NCBI GenBank assembly: GCA_965222335.1
Contig: OZ244944.1
Location: 1,116,001-1,180,000, forward strand
DNA length: 64,000 bases
Reading direction: 5' to 3'
DNA from: G965222335 sp965222335
Lineage (GTDB): Bacteria > Pseudomonadota > Gammaproteobacteria > Pseudomonadales > Halieaceae
Of the stretch, positions 1-8,515 are shown piece by piece. Position numbers and translations under genes: made by a program. How positions within the stretch are numbered: position 1 is the stretch's first letter; each line of letters begins with the position of its first letter. The notes below the pieces were generated by a model that was not told the DNA's origin, ran no database searches, and saw nothing but the letters and a program-made list of their open reading frames with translations.

Positions 1-1371
1 GCCGGTCTGCAGGAGTGGGACATCAGCCGCGACGCGCCCTACTTCGGTTTTGAAATACCGGACGCCCCGGGCAAGTTCTTTTACGTCTGGCTGGACGCCC
101 CGATCGGCTATATGGCCAGCTTCCAGAATCTGTGCGACCGCGAGGGTCTGGATTTCGATCGCTACTGGCAGCGCGATTCCGAGGTGGAGTTGTACCACTT
201 CATCGGCAAGGACATTATCAATTTCCACGGCCTTTTCTGGCCGGCGATGCTGGACTCCGCCAACCTGCGCAGCCCCACCGCGATCTACGCCCACGGCTTC
301 CTCACTGTCAATGGCACCAAGATGTCCAAGAGTCGCGGCACCTTTATCAACGCCAGCACCTACCTCGAGCACCTCGACGGGGAGTACCTGCGTTATTACT
401 TTGCCGCGAAGCTGGGCCCCTCGGTGGACGACATCGATCTCAACCTGGAAGACTTTGTACACCGGGTCAACGCCGACGTGGTGGGCAAGGTGGTCAATAT
501 CGCCAGCCGCTGTGCCGGCTTCCTGCGCAAGCGCTTCGACAATACCCTGACGGCCAACTGCGCCGAGCCGGAGATGCTGCGGGACTTCATCGATCGCGGC
601 GAGGGCATTGCCGCGCTCTACGAGTCACGGGATTTCAACAAGGCGATTCGGGAGATTGTCGCCCTGGCGGATCGCGCCAACCAGTACATTGACGAACACA
701 AACCCTGGGTGCTGGCCAAGCAGGACGGCCACGAGCAGGCGGTGCACGATGTCTGCAGCGTGGGCATCAACCTGTTCCGGGTGCTGATGACCTATCTCAA
801 GCCGGTGCTGCCTGCGATGGCGGGCAAGGCCGAGGCTTTCCTCAACTGCGAGCTGGACTGGACCGCGCTGCAGGGCCCCCTCACCGGACACACCCTGGAG
901 GCCTTCCAGCCGCTGATGACCCGCATCGAGAGCGGCCAGGTCGACGCCATGCTGGCGGCCAGCCGCGAACAGGCACCGGAGACAGCCAGAGAGGCGGCAT
1001 CGCCTGCACCCGCGCAGGCGACGGCAAGCGATGACGCGGCGCGCGAGACGATCAGCTTCGAGGACTTTGCCAAAGTCGAGCTGCGCGTGGTGGAAATTCT
1101 CGCGGCAGAACACGTGGAGGGCGCCGACAAACTCCTGCGCCTGACCCTGAGCCTGGGCGATGAACAGCGCCAGGTTTTTGCCGGGATCAAGGCGGCCTAC
1201 AAGCCGGAAGATCTGGTGGGCAAGCTCACCGTGATGGTCGCCAACCTGGCGCCGCGCAAGATGCGCTTCGGCGTCAGCGAGGGCATGGTGCTGGCGGCGG
1301 GCCCCGGCGGCGAGGACATCTACCTGCTGGAACCCCACGCCGGCGCCCGCCCGGGAATGGTGGTGAAATAA
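1..1371 (+). CDS. metG: Methionyl-tRNA synthetase, 3' part (5' end outside window)
   Basis: Charges tRNA-Met with methionine in the cytoplasm. The reading frame is already open at base 1, so only the last 456 residues are visible and the N-terminal HIGH-motif half is missing. The class I signature KMSKS lies at about residues 107-111 of the fragment and is followed by the anticodon-binding helical domain. An Ala/Glu-rich linker (about residues 320-345) leads to a C-terminal OB-fold tRNA-binding domain (FAKVELRVVEI onward), the dimerising module found in E. coli-type MetG. The gene runs to a TAA at 1369-1371. It sits 132 bp upstream of rsxA on the same strand, an order also seen in Pseudomonas. 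The identification is secure. Confidence 0.97.
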   Translation, partial: AGLQEWDISRDAPYFGFEIPDAPGKFFYVWLDAPIGYMASFQNLCDREGLDFDRYWQRDSEVELYHFIGKDIINFHGLFWPAMLDSANLRSPTAIYAHGFLTVNGTKMSKSRGTFINASTYLEHLDGEYLRYYFAAKLGPSVDDIDLNLEDFVHRVNADVVGKVVNIASRCAGFLRKRFDNTLTANCAEPEMLRDFIDRGEGIAALYESRDFNKAIREIVALADRANQYIDEHKPWVLAKQDGHEQAVHDVCSVGINLFRVLMTYLKPVLPAMAGKAEAFLNCELDWTALQGPLTGHTLEAFQPLMTRIESGQVDAMLAASREQAPETAREAASPAPAQATASDDAARETISFEDFAKVELRVVEILAAEHVEGADKLLRLTLSLGDEQRQVFAGIKAAYKPEDLVGKLTVMVANLAPRKMRFGVSEGMVLAAGPGGEDIYLLEPHAGARPGMVVK

Positions 1372-1503
1372 GCCTGTGGGCGCGAGTGGGTTATGAGCTT
1401 ATGCCCAATCGTGTGTTGTCCGGTAGTGCATAACTACTTACCATTAGTCGCTTAGCAATTTTCGTCCCGGCTGGCGGGCACTGACGTAACCTGGATACCG
1501 ACG

Positions 1504-2082
1504 ATGCTGGCTGAATATTCCGTCCTGTTGATTGGCGCCATTCTGGTCAACAACTTCGTGCTGGTGCAGTTCCTGGGACTGTGCCCCTTCATGGGCGTGT
1601 CCAACAAACTGGAAACGGCCATGGGCATGTCCATGGCCACCACCTTCGTGCTCACCCTGGCGGCGGCCTGCAGCCACCTGACATTCAACTACCTGCTGCA
1701 GCCGCTGGGTCTGGAGTACCTGCGTACTATCTCCTTCATCCTGGTCATCGCCGTGGTGGTGCAGTTCACCGAAATGGTGGTGCGCAAGAGCAGCCCCCTG
1801 CTGCACCGGGTACTGGGGGTCTACCTGCCGCTGATTACCACCAACTGCGCGGTACTCGGGGTGGCGCTGCTGAACATCAACAAGGGCCACAACTTCCTGC
1901 AGTCCCTGTTTTACGGTTTTGGTGCCGCGGTGGGCTTCTCCCTGGTGCTGGTGCTGTTCGCTGCCATGCGCGAACGCTTGGTAGTCGCCGACGTACCGGT
2001 CCCTTTCAAGGGCGCCGCGATCGGCATGGTGACCGCGGGCCTGATGTCACTGGCCTTCATGGGCTTTGCCGGGCTGGTCTGA
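1504..2082 (+). CDS. rsxA: Rsx/Rnf electron transport complex subunit A
   Basis: Integral membrane subunit of the Rnf/Rsx complex, which couples electron flow between NADH and ferredoxin to ion movement and, in E. coli, keeps SoxR reduced. The 192-residue product is almost entirely hydrophobic with about six predicted helices. It contains family features such as LIGAILVNNFVLVQFLGLCPF near the N-terminus and the LPLITTNCAVLGVAL helix, a motif it shares with RsxE. Length matches the family (about 193). It is the first gene of a six-gene run in which every following gene overlaps or abuts the last: its TGA at 2080-2082 touches the possible TTG start of rsxB. Confidence 0.97.
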   Translation: MLAEYSVLLIGAILVNNFVLVQFLGLCPFMGVSNKLETAMGMSMATTFVLTLAAACSHLTFNYLLQPLGLEYLRTISFILVIAVVVQFTEMVVRKSSPLLHRVLGVYLPLITTNCAVLGVALLNINKGHNFLQSLFYGFGAAVGFSLVLVLFAAMRERLVVADVPVPFKGAAIGMVTAGLMSLAFMGFAGLV

Positions 2083-2088
2083 TTGGCG

Positions 2089-2700
2089 ATGGTTGAGACG
2101 ATAGCCCAATACCCCCTGTTGGCGGCCCTGCTTGCCCTGGTTGGCCTGGGCGCCGCCTTCGGCGCCCTGCTCGGCTTTGCCGCGGTGCGCTTCAAGACCG
2201 AAGGCGACCCCATCGCCGACCAGATCAACGCCATCCTGCCCCAGACCCAGTGTGGCCAGTGCGGCCACCCGGGCTGCCGCCCCTATGCCGAGGCGATCGC
2301 CGGCGGCGAGGACATCAACAAGTGCCCCCCTGGCGGCGAGGCAACAATCCAGGCCCTCGCCGACCTGCTGGACGTGGAACCCCTGCCCCTGGACGAGGAG
2401 CACGGCGAAGAGAAGGTCAAGGCGGTGGCCTATATCCGCGAGGACGAGTGCATCGGTTGCACCAAGTGCATCCAGGCCTGCCCGGTGGATGCGATCCTCG
2501 GCGCCGCCAAGCAGATGCACACGGTCATCGTCAGCGAGTGCACGGGCTGCGACCTGTGCGTCGAGCCCTGCCCCGTGGACTGCATCGACATGATCCCCCA
2601 GGAAGAATCCCTGCAGAGCTGGCACTGGCCCCTGCCGCAGCTGGGCGAGCGCAACCTGGAGGTGATCGCTACTGACGCGCCCCGGGAGCGCGCCGCATGA
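2089..2700 (+). CDS. rsxB: Rsx/Rnf electron transport complex subunit B (polyferredoxin)
   Basis: Iron-sulfur subunit that carries electrons in the Rsx complex at the cytoplasmic face of the membrane. An N-terminal hydrophobic anchor (residues about 5-30) is followed by a CxxCxxxxC cluster site (QCGQCGHPGC, about residues 54-62). Two 4Fe-4S ferredoxin repeats follow: CIGCTKCIQACPVD at about 121 and CTGCDLCVEPCPVDC at about 151. I chose ATG 2089 (203 residues); an in-frame TTG at 2083 directly abuts the rsxA stop and is an alternative. The TGA at 2698-2700 overlaps the rsxC ATG, so translation is probably coupled. Confidence 0.96.
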   Translation: MVETIAQYPLLAALLALVGLGAAFGALLGFAAVRFKTEGDPIADQINAILPQTQCGQCGHPGCRPYAEAIAGGEDINKCPPGGEATIQALADLLDVEPLPLDEEHGEEKVKAVAYIREDECIGCTKCIQACPVDAILGAAKQMHTVIVSECTGCDLCVEPCPVDCIDMIPQEESLQSWHWPLPQLGERNLEVIATDAPRERAA

Positions 2701-4451
2701 GTGCCGTGTTCGACTTCCACGGCGGCATTCATCCGCCGGAAAACAAGCACCAGTCCCTGACCGGCCCGATCAGGGATGCCGGCCTTCCCGCCCAGCTCGT
2801 GGTTCCTCTGGCACAACATATCGGGGTGGCGTCCACGCCCACGGTTGCGGTGGGCGAACGCGTGCTCACCGGCCAGGTCATCGCCGAGGCCAACGGCTTC
2901 GTCAGCGTGCCCCAGCACGCCCCGAGCTCGGGCACGGTCAGCGCGATCGAGGAGCGCCCGATCCCCCATCCCTCGGGCTATCGCGCCCCGTGCATCGTGA
3001 TTGACTGTGACGGCCAGGATGAGTGGACCAGCCACAGCGGGCTGGCGGACTACCGTGATACCGAGGTCTCCGGGCTGCTGCACATGATCCGCGATGCGGG
3101 TATCGCGGGGATGGGCGGTGCCGGCTTCCCCTCGGCGGTCAAGTTGCAGGGCAAGCCCGGCGCGCGCATCGACACCCTGATTATCAATGGCACCGAGTGT
3201 GAACCGTATATCACCGCAGATGATGCGCTGATGCGGGAGCGCGCGGCGGAGATCGTCAGCGGTACCGGGATTCTGCGTCATATTATCCAGCCACAGCGCA
3301 CCCTGATCGGGGTCGAGGACAACAAACCCGAGGGCATCGCCGCGCTGCGCGCCGCGGCGGGCGATGGCGGGATCGAGGTGGTCGAGTTTCCCACCAAGTA
3401 CCCCTCCGGTGGCGAGAAACAGCTGATCGAACTGCTCACCGGACGCCAGGTACCCAGCGGCGGACTGCCCGCCGATATCGGCGTGATCTGCCAGAACCTG
3501 GGCACTGTGGCGGCGATCCACGCGGCGATCCTGCACGGGCGCCCGCTGATCAGTCGCATCACCACGGTCACCGGGCAGGCGGTGCGCCACCCGGGCAATT
3601 TTGAAGTGCGCCTGGGCACCCCCATGTCCCACCTGCTGGAGATTGCCGGCTACGACGCGGCGCAGAACAACCGGCTGATCATGGGCGGACCGATGATGGG
3701 CTTTACCCTCGCCGACCCGCAGGTGCCGGTGGTGAAAACCACCAACTGCCTGCTGGCGCCCACCGAGGCCGAGCTACCCACTCCCCCGCCGGCGCAGGCC
3801 TGCATTCGCTGCGGCCTGTGCGCCGAGGCCTGTCCCGCGAGCCTGCTGCCACAGCAGCTGTTCTGGTTCTCCCGCGGCAAGGAATACGAGAAGCTGGAAC
3901 AGCACAACCTGTTCGACTGTATCGAGTGTGGCGCCTGCTCCTGGGTGTGCCCGTCGCACATACCACTGGTGCAGTACTACCGGGCGTCCAAGTCCGACAT
4001 CCTGCAGCAGCGTCGCGACCACGAAAAATCCGAGCAGTCACGCCTGCGCTTCGAGGCCCGCCAGGAGCGCCTGGCGGCAGAGGAAGCCGAAAAGGCGGCG
4101 AAACGGGCCGCGCGCAAAAAGGCCGCGGCGCTGCGCGCGGAGAAAGCCGCCGCGGAGGGCGACGATGGCGCCGAGGATCCGATCCAGGCGGCCATCGAGC
4201 GTGCGAAAGCGAAGAAGGCGGCGCAGCAGCAGACGGCAAGCGGCGCCGGCGGCGAGCGCGAACGCCTGGAGCAGGCGGTGGCCAGCGCGCGCAAGCGCCT
4301 CGATACCGCCACCCGCAAGCTGGAGGAGGCCCAGGCCGAAGGGTCGAACCTCGTCGACGCCCTGCAGACCGGCGTGGACAAGACCCGGGCGAAGCTCGAG
4401 CAGGCCGAGCAGGCGCTGGCAGCGCATACGGAAGAGGAGACCACCTCGTGA
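2697..4451 (+). CDS. rsxC: Rsx/Rnf electron transport complex subunit C
   Basis: Peripheral NADH- and FMN-binding subunit of the Rsx complex. The N-terminal part has the barrel-sandwich domain, followed by a flavin/NADH domain containing GMGGAGFPSAVKL and INGTECEPYI. Two 4Fe-4S sites follow at about residues 369 (CIRCGLCAEACP) and 409 (CIECGACSWVCP). From about residue 440 to the end (584) the protein turns into a charged Ala/Glu/Lys/Arg-rich stretch predicted to be coiled coil, an extension of variable length also seen in E. coli RsxC. Its ATG overlaps the rsxB stop (ATGA), and its TGA overlaps the GTG start of rsxD. Confidence 0.96.
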   Translation: MSAVFDFHGGIHPPENKHQSLTGPIRDAGLPAQLVVPLAQHIGVASTPTVAVGERVLTGQVIAEANGFVSVPQHAPSSGTVSAIEERPIPHPSGYRAPCIVIDCDGQDEWTSHSGLADYRDTEVSGLLHMIRDAGIAGMGGAGFPSAVKLQGKPGARIDTLIINGTECEPYITADDALMRERAAEIVSGTGILRHIIQPQRTLIGVEDNKPEGIAALRAAAGDGGIEVVEFPTKYPSGGEKQLIELLTGRQVPSGGLPADIGVICQNLGTVAAIHAAILHGRPLISRITTVTGQAVRHPGNFEVRLGTPMSHLLEIAGYDAAQNNRLIMGGPMMGFTLADPQVPVVKTTNCLLAPTEAELPTPPPAQACIRCGLCAEACPASLLPQQLFWFSRGKEYEKLEQHNLFDCIECGACSWVCPSHIPLVQYYRASKSDILQQRRDHEKSEQSRLRFEARQERLAAEEAEKAAKRAARKKAAALRAEKAAAEGDDGAEDPIQAAIERAKAKKAAQQQTASGAGGERERLEQAVASARKRLDTATRKLEEAQAEGSNLVDALQTGVDKTRAKLEQAEQALAAHTEEETTS

Positions 4452-5479
4452 GTCTGCTGCGGGTGAGCTCGCCCCACGCCCACGGCCCCATGAGCACCTC
4501 CCGGGTCATGCAGGAAGTCCTGCTGGCCACCGTGCCCGGGGTGATCGTGCTGACCCATTTCTTTGGCTTTGGCACCGTGGTGAACATTGTCTGGGGGGGG
4601 CTGCTGGCAGTGGCCTTCGAGTCCCTGGCGCTGACCCTGCGCGGGCGCAATCCCCGGGACTACCTGGGCGACTACAGCGCGCTGGTCACCTCGACCCTGC
4701 TGTGTATTGCCCTGCCGCCCTATGCCCCCTGGTGGCTGGTCGCAGTCGGGGTGGCGTCCTCCATCCTGCTGGCCAAGCACCTGTACGGCGGCCTCGGCTA
4801 CAACCCCTTCAACCCGGCCATGGTCGGCTACGTGGTGCTGTTGATTTCCTTCCCGGTACAGATGACCGCCTGGGCAGCCCCCCGGGGCGCGGGTGAGGCC
4901 GTGCCGGGCCTGCTCGAGGCCCTGCGCGCCTGCTTCCTGCCCTCGACCTATGACGCCGTGACCATGGCCACGCCGCTGGACGTGCTGAAGCAGAACAACA
5001 GCTTCCTGGTCGAGACCCTTTGGGCCAACAACCCCGCCTTTGGCCGCTGGGGCGGGCTCGCCTGGGAGTGGGTTAACCTGGCCTTCCTCGCGGGCGGCGG
5101 CTGGCTCCTGTACCGGCGCATTTTCACCTGGCACGCACCGGTCGCGATGCTGGTCAGCCTGGCCCTGCTCGCGGCCCTGTTCTACGACGGTGGCAGCTCG
5201 GCCAGCGGCGGCTCGCCCCTGTTCCACCTGCTCAGCGGGGCGACCATGTTCGGCGCCTTCTTCATCGTCACCGACCCGGTGACCTCGGCGGTGTCCCTGC
5301 GCGGACGCCTGATCTACGGCGCCCTGATCGGGGCCCTGGTATATATCATCCGCGTGCGCGGCAATTACCCCGATGCAATTGCCTTCGCGGTGCTGATCAT
5401 GAATTTCGCCGCACCCTTCATCGATCACTACACCCAGCCCCGTACCTACGGCCACAGCCGGCCCGGGAAGGAAAGCTGA
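4448..5479 (+). CDS. rsxD: Rsx/Rnf electron transport complex subunit D
   Basis: Membrane subunit with covalently bound FMN. I placed the start at GTG 4448 (343 residues, close to the family's 350) because the sequence there begins SLLRVSSPHAHGPMSTSRVM, the usual RsxD N-terminus, and the GTG overlaps the rsxC stop as GTGA. The frame is open further upstream, but that part is only a shadow of rsxC. Multiple transmembrane helices are evident. The conserved YNPFNPAMVGY loop is present, and the flavinylation motif SGAT (about residues 262-265, in LLSGATMFGAFF) provides the threonine for FMN attachment. The stop TGA overlaps the rsxG ATG. Confidence 0.96.
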   Translation: MSLLRVSSPHAHGPMSTSRVMQEVLLATVPGVIVLTHFFGFGTVVNIVWGGLLAVAFESLALTLRGRNPRDYLGDYSALVTSTLLCIALPPYAPWWLVAVGVASSILLAKHLYGGLGYNPFNPAMVGYVVLLISFPVQMTAWAAPRGAGEAVPGLLEALRACFLPSTYDAVTMATPLDVLKQNNSFLVETLWANNPAFGRWGGLAWEWVNLAFLAGGGWLLYRRIFTWHAPVAMLVSLALLAALFYDGGSSASGGSPLFHLLSGATMFGAFFIVTDPVTSAVSLRGRLIYGALIGALVYIIRVRGNYPDAIAFAVLIMNFAAPFIDHYTQPRTYGHSRPGKES

Positions 5480-6132
5480 TGCTGGGCCAGTCGATTACCC
5501 GCAACAGTCTGCTGCTGGGCGTATTCGCGATCGTCACCACGCTGCTGATCGCCGGCACCTACCTGCTGACCCGCGATACCATCGCCGCGGAGCAGCGCAA
5601 GGCGGAGCGCCGGGCACTGCTGCAGATTATCCCGGAATCGCGCCACGACAACGCGATACTCGACGACACCGTGGCCGTGCAGGACCGGGCTCAGCTCGCG
5701 CTCAAGGAAGACAAACCGATCTACCTGGCGCGCCAGCAGGGCCGTCCCGTGGCCGCGATCATCCCGGTGCGGGCGCCTGATGGTTACTCAGGCGCGATCG
5801 ACCTGATCGTGGGCGTCAACCGGGACGGCTCGGTGGCCGGGGTGCGGGTACTCAACCACCGGGAAACGCCAGGCCTGGGCGACAAAGTGGAACTGGCCAA
5901 GTCGGACTGGATCCTGGACTTCAACGGGCGCTCCCTGGACAATCCGAAACCGTCAGGCTGGGCGGTCAAGAAAGACCAGGGGGTGTTCGACCAGTTCACC
6001 GGGGCCACGATCACGCCGCGGGCCGTGGTGGCGGCGACCCGGCGCGCCCTGGAATACGCCCGCGCACACCACAATGACCTGTTTGGCGGCGGCAAAGCCG
6101 TTGCCACCAACACGGCACAAGAGGCACCCTGA
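5479..6132 (+). CDS. rsxG: Rsx/Rnf electron transport complex subunit G
   Basis: FMN-carrying subunit with one N-terminal membrane anchor (about residues 10-32) and a soluble FMN-binding domain on the periplasmic side. The C-terminal TGATIT segment (about residues 175-179) corresponds to the family motif whose threonine receives FMN by a phosphoester bond. The conserved NHRETPGLGDKV segment lies upstream of it. Length (217) is normal. The ATG overlaps the rsxD stop (TGATG context), and its own TGA overlaps the rsxE ATG, keeping the whole operon translationally coupled. Confidence 0.96.
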   Translation: MLGQSITRNSLLLGVFAIVTTLLIAGTYLLTRDTIAAEQRKAERRALLQIIPESRHDNAILDDTVAVQDRAQLALKEDKPIYLARQQGRPVAAIIPVRAPDGYSGAIDLIVGVNRDGSVAGVRVLNHRETPGLGDKVELAKSDWILDFNGRSLDNPKPSGWAVKKDQGVFDQFTGATITPRAVVAATRRALEYARAHHNDLFGGGKAVATNTAQEAP

Positions 6133-6845
6133 TGGCAGCCGGTGAATACTCGACGCTTACCCTTAACGGCCTGTGGAAGAACAACCCGGCGATCGTGCAG
6201 CTGCTGGGCCTGTGCCCCTTGCTGGCGGTCACCGGTACGGTGGTGAATGCCCTGGGCCTCGCCGCCGCCACCACCATGGTGTTGCTCTGTTCCAACACCG
6301 CAGTTTCGCTGATCCGCAATATTGTGTCCGATGCGGTACGCCTGCCGGTCTTCGTGATGATCATCGCGTCTGCGGTCACCTGCATTGAACTGCTGATGCA
6401 GGCCTTCGCCTACGAGCTCTACCAGATCCTGGGGATTTTCCTGCCCCTGATCACCACCAACTGCGTCATCCTGGGGCGCGCGGATGCCTATGCCAGCAAG
6501 AACGCCCTGGGACCGGCCATGGTCGATGGCCTGATGATGGGCCTGGGCTTCGGCGTGGTGCTGGTGTTGCTGGGTGCGCTGCGCGAGCTGGTCGGCACCG
6601 GGGCGATCTTTGCCAACATGGACCTGCTGTTCGGCGCCGGCGCGGCGGACTGGAAGCTCGTGCTGGTGGACGATTACCAGGCCTTTCTGCTGGCGATCCT
6701 GCCGCCGGGTGCGTTCATCTTTACCGGCCTGATCATTGCCGCCAAGAACCTGATCGACGCCCAGATCAAGCGCCACCAGGACGCCCGGCGGGCGCGCCCG
6801 GTCAAGGGCGCCAAGCGGGTCCGGGTCACGGGGACGATTTCCTGA
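6132..6845 (+). CDS. rsxE: Rsx/Rnf electron transport complex subunit E
   Basis: Integral membrane subunit paired with RsxA in the complex. The 237-residue product is strongly hydrophobic and carries the RsxA/RsxE-type signature LPLITTNCVILGRADAYA, after an N-terminus (GLWKNNPAIVQLLGLCPLLA) typical of RsxE. The basic C-terminal tail (KRHQDARRARPVKGAKRVR) is cytoplasmic. It is the last gene of the operon. The nth (endonuclease III) gene that often follows rsxE in other gammaproteobacteria is not present; instead there is a short repeat and then genes on the opposite strand. Confidence 0.96.
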   Translation: MAAGEYSTLTLNGLWKNNPAIVQLLGLCPLLAVTGTVVNALGLAAATTMVLLCSNTAVSLIRNIVSDAVRLPVFVMIIASAVTCIELLMQAFAYELYQILGIFLPLITTNCVILGRADAYASKNALGPAMVDGLMMGLGFGVVLVLLGALRELVGTGAIFANMDLLFGAGAADWKLVLVDDYQAFLLAILPPGAFIFTGLIIAAKNLIDAQIKRHQDARRARPVKGAKRVRVTGTIS

Positions 6846-6897
6846 GCCGTCGCCGCGGCGCCGCCCCGGGATAAACTCACGGCGACAACACCCAGCC

Positions 6898-6936
6898 AGG
6901 TATCCGTCCCCAAATAATTAGGTATCCGTCCCCATT
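6898..6936. repeat. Short direct repeat AGGTATCCGTCCCC, two copies
   Basis: The 14-base unit AGGTATCCGTCCCC occurs at 6898-6911 and again at 6920-6933, separated by AAATAATT. It lies between the converging ends of rsxE and the small unknown gene. It resembles short intergenic repeats scattered in many gammaproteobacterial genomes; I see no coding capacity in it. Confidence 0.7.
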
Positions 6937-6939
6937 TGG

Positions 6940-7350
6940 TTATTCTGGCGAGGCCAGTTGCAGGGTATCCAGGATCTCGTCCACCGCGGCATCGTCCATG
7001 CCGCGGTTTTCGCCGTCACAGCTGTAGGTGATGAACAGCAGCAGGCTGCCGTTGCCCAGGTACCACTCGCGGATCGCGACATCCCCGGTCTCCAGGTAAC
7101 TCGCGTGCCAGCCCTGGAACTCGCCCACGGTCACCGCTTTCCAGGGCCAGTCGCCCTCGGCTTCCGCCTCGGCGATGGCACGGATTTCCGCCTGGCTGAA
7201 CTCCCCCACCTCCTTGTGCAGGGTGCTGATCTCGATACATCCCACGTCGTCGAGGTCCCCGACCAGGATACTGTCGTCCTCGGCCTCCGCCCACCATTCC
7301 GGGGGCACCAGCATGTTCCACCACTCGGTTTCAAGCACGTTCATTGACAT
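6940..7350 (-). CDS. Hypothetical acidic protein, 136 residues
   Basis: I do not recognise this family. The product is soluble and acidic, rich in Trp and Glu (early EWWNMLVPPEWWAE segment), with no signal peptide or membrane segment. The pattern of alternating hydrophobic residues suggests a compact alpha/beta fold; the C-terminal segment REWYLGNGSLLLFITYSCD looks like a central beta strand pair. The start is ATG 7350, with a second in-frame ATG two codons on. It overlaps the 3' end of rimI by 20 bp, so it is probably the last gene of the holD-rimI transcript. Function cannot be inferred beyond that context. Confidence 0.75.
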   Translation of the reverse strand: MSMNVLETEWWNMLVPPEWWAEAEDDSILVGDLDDVGCIEISTLHKEVGEFSQAEIRAIAEAEAEGDWPWKAVTVGEFQGWHASYLETGDVAIREWYLGNGSLLLFITYSCDGENRGMDDAAVDEILDTLQLASPE

Positions 7351-7816
7351 TTTTCCCCAGGCTCAGAGACATCAGTACAGCATCTTCACGGCCGGCTGCC
7401 GCATAATACCCGGGGCGGCGGCCGTCCTCGCTGAAACCGAGCTCGCGATACAGGGCGCGGGCCGCGGTGTTCGACGCCCGCACTTCCAGCAGCCAGCGGC
7501 GCACTCCCGGGGCGGCCTCCAGGATCGCCAGGACCAACTCGCGCCCCAGACCCTGCCGCTGCCGCTCGGGAGCCACGACCACATTGTGAATACTCCCTTC
7601 GTCCACTAGCCGGGCAAAGACCGCGAATCCAGCCACACTAGCACCCGCATCGATCACCAGGATGCCCTCATCCGCGTCGGGGTCCAGGGCGCACAGGCGC
7701 CGGTACTCTGCGGCTGACCAGGGAGACAGTGACACGGCGCGGTCGAGTTGCAGGAGCAGGGGCGCATCCGCCGGCTGCGCGCGCCGCGGCGCCGCATTCA
7801 GGCCAGGCGCCGGCAC
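7331..7816 (-). CDS. rimI: Ribosomal protein S18-alanine N-acetyltransferase RimI (GNAT family)
   Basis: Acetylates the N-terminal alanine of ribosomal protein S18 using acetyl-CoA. The 161-residue product has the GNAT fold signatures: an N-terminal LDRAVSLSPWSAAEY segment typical of RimI, the strand HNVVVAPERQRQGLGREL containing the acetyl-CoA-binding Q/RxxGxG/A motif, and a late LEVRASNTAARALYRELGF segment, also a RimI hallmark. The start is a GTG at 7816. It overlaps the end of the upstream holD-like gene by 19 bp, the same neighbour pair seen in E. coli (holD-rimI). Confidence 0.92.
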   Translation of the reverse strand: MPAPGLNAAPRRAQPADAPLLLQLDRAVSLSPWSAAEYRRLCALDPDADEGILVIDAGASVAGFAVFARLVDEGSIHNVVVAPERQRQGLGRELVLAILEAAPGVRRWLLEVRASNTAARALYRELGFSEDGRRPGYYAAAGREDAVLMSLSLGKNVNERA

Positions 7817-8478
7817 AGGGGCTTGAGGACCGACCAGGCCCGGGCTTTCAGCGCCGGGTTCTCCAGCATCTCGGCAGTCGCGGGCAGGGGCTGCCGGGGA
7901 ATGTCGGGCAGGGAGATGGCTTCGAGACGGCGAGCGGCGTCCTCGCCCAGCAGCATGACTGCCTGGCAGGCATGACCTTCTATGCGCCGCTGCAGAAAGC
8001 TGCCGAGGGCCGCGCGGGCGGCGTCCTCACCCTGGTCCAGCTGCCGGTTGTTGTGCAGCGGCCAGTCGAACTGGGCGACCTCCGGGGCGGCGTCGTCCCC
8101 CTGCACCGCCGCGGCCATCGCCCGGATCAGGGCGACCGCGTCTGACGGGATCACCCCCCGGGGAACTTCCTCCAACCACAAATAGCCACCCGCCACTACC
8201 GCGGCCATGCTGAAGCGCACGCTGGCGCCTGCGGTCTCGGCGGGCGACGGGTCCGCGGGGGCCTGCTCGCGCGATGCGGGCGATGCTGGTGGGGCGGGCG
8301 GCGCGGTCGGTGCGGGGGCTGCCGGTAACTCGGTCGGTCTGGTCTCGGCCGGCGACACCACCGGCAACGGCAGGCGACGGCTGGGCGCGGCGCCCGGCAG
8401 GGCATGGCGTGAGACCAGCCGCGTGACACCCATGGCGTTCAGGTAGTGTTGCTGGTGTATAGCGCGTTGCTCGTCCAT
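7798..8478 (-). CDS. holD: Probable DNA polymerase III psi subunit (HolD-like)
   Basis: Psi links the clamp loader to SSB through chi. Two features support the call. The N-terminal region (QQHYLNAMGVTRLVSR) resembles the short leading helix of E. coli HolD (LQQLGITQW). The C-terminal region (a loop then ENPALKARAWSVLKPL) resembles its NPTARAALW helix. The gene also lies directly upstream of rimI, the E. coli order. The product is longer than E. coli HolD (137) because of a Pro/Ala-rich linker at about residues 35-90. I chose ATG 8478 (226 residues); a TTG at 8493 would add five residues. The family is poorly conserved, so the call rests partly on position. Confidence 0.65.
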   Translation of the reverse strand: MDEQRAIHQQHYLNAMGVTRLVSRHALPGAAPSRRLPLPVVSPAETRPTELPAAPAPTAPPAPPASPASREQAPADPSPAETAGASVRFSMAAVVAGGYLWLEEVPRGVIPSDAVALIRAMAAAVQGDDAAPEVAQFDWPLHNNRQLDQGEDAARAALGSFLQRRIEGHACQAVMLLGEDAARRLEAISLPDIPRQPLPATAEMLENPALKARAWSVLKPLCRRLA

Positions 8479-8515
8479 GGGGCGAATCGTCAAGCGGAGG
8501 GCGGCAGTCTAGCAA

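Noticed and set aside
3818..4447. Upstream extension of the rsxD frame inside rsxC
   Set aside because: The Arg/Gly-rich translation matches no RsxD. The true start is the GTG overlapping the rsxC stop.
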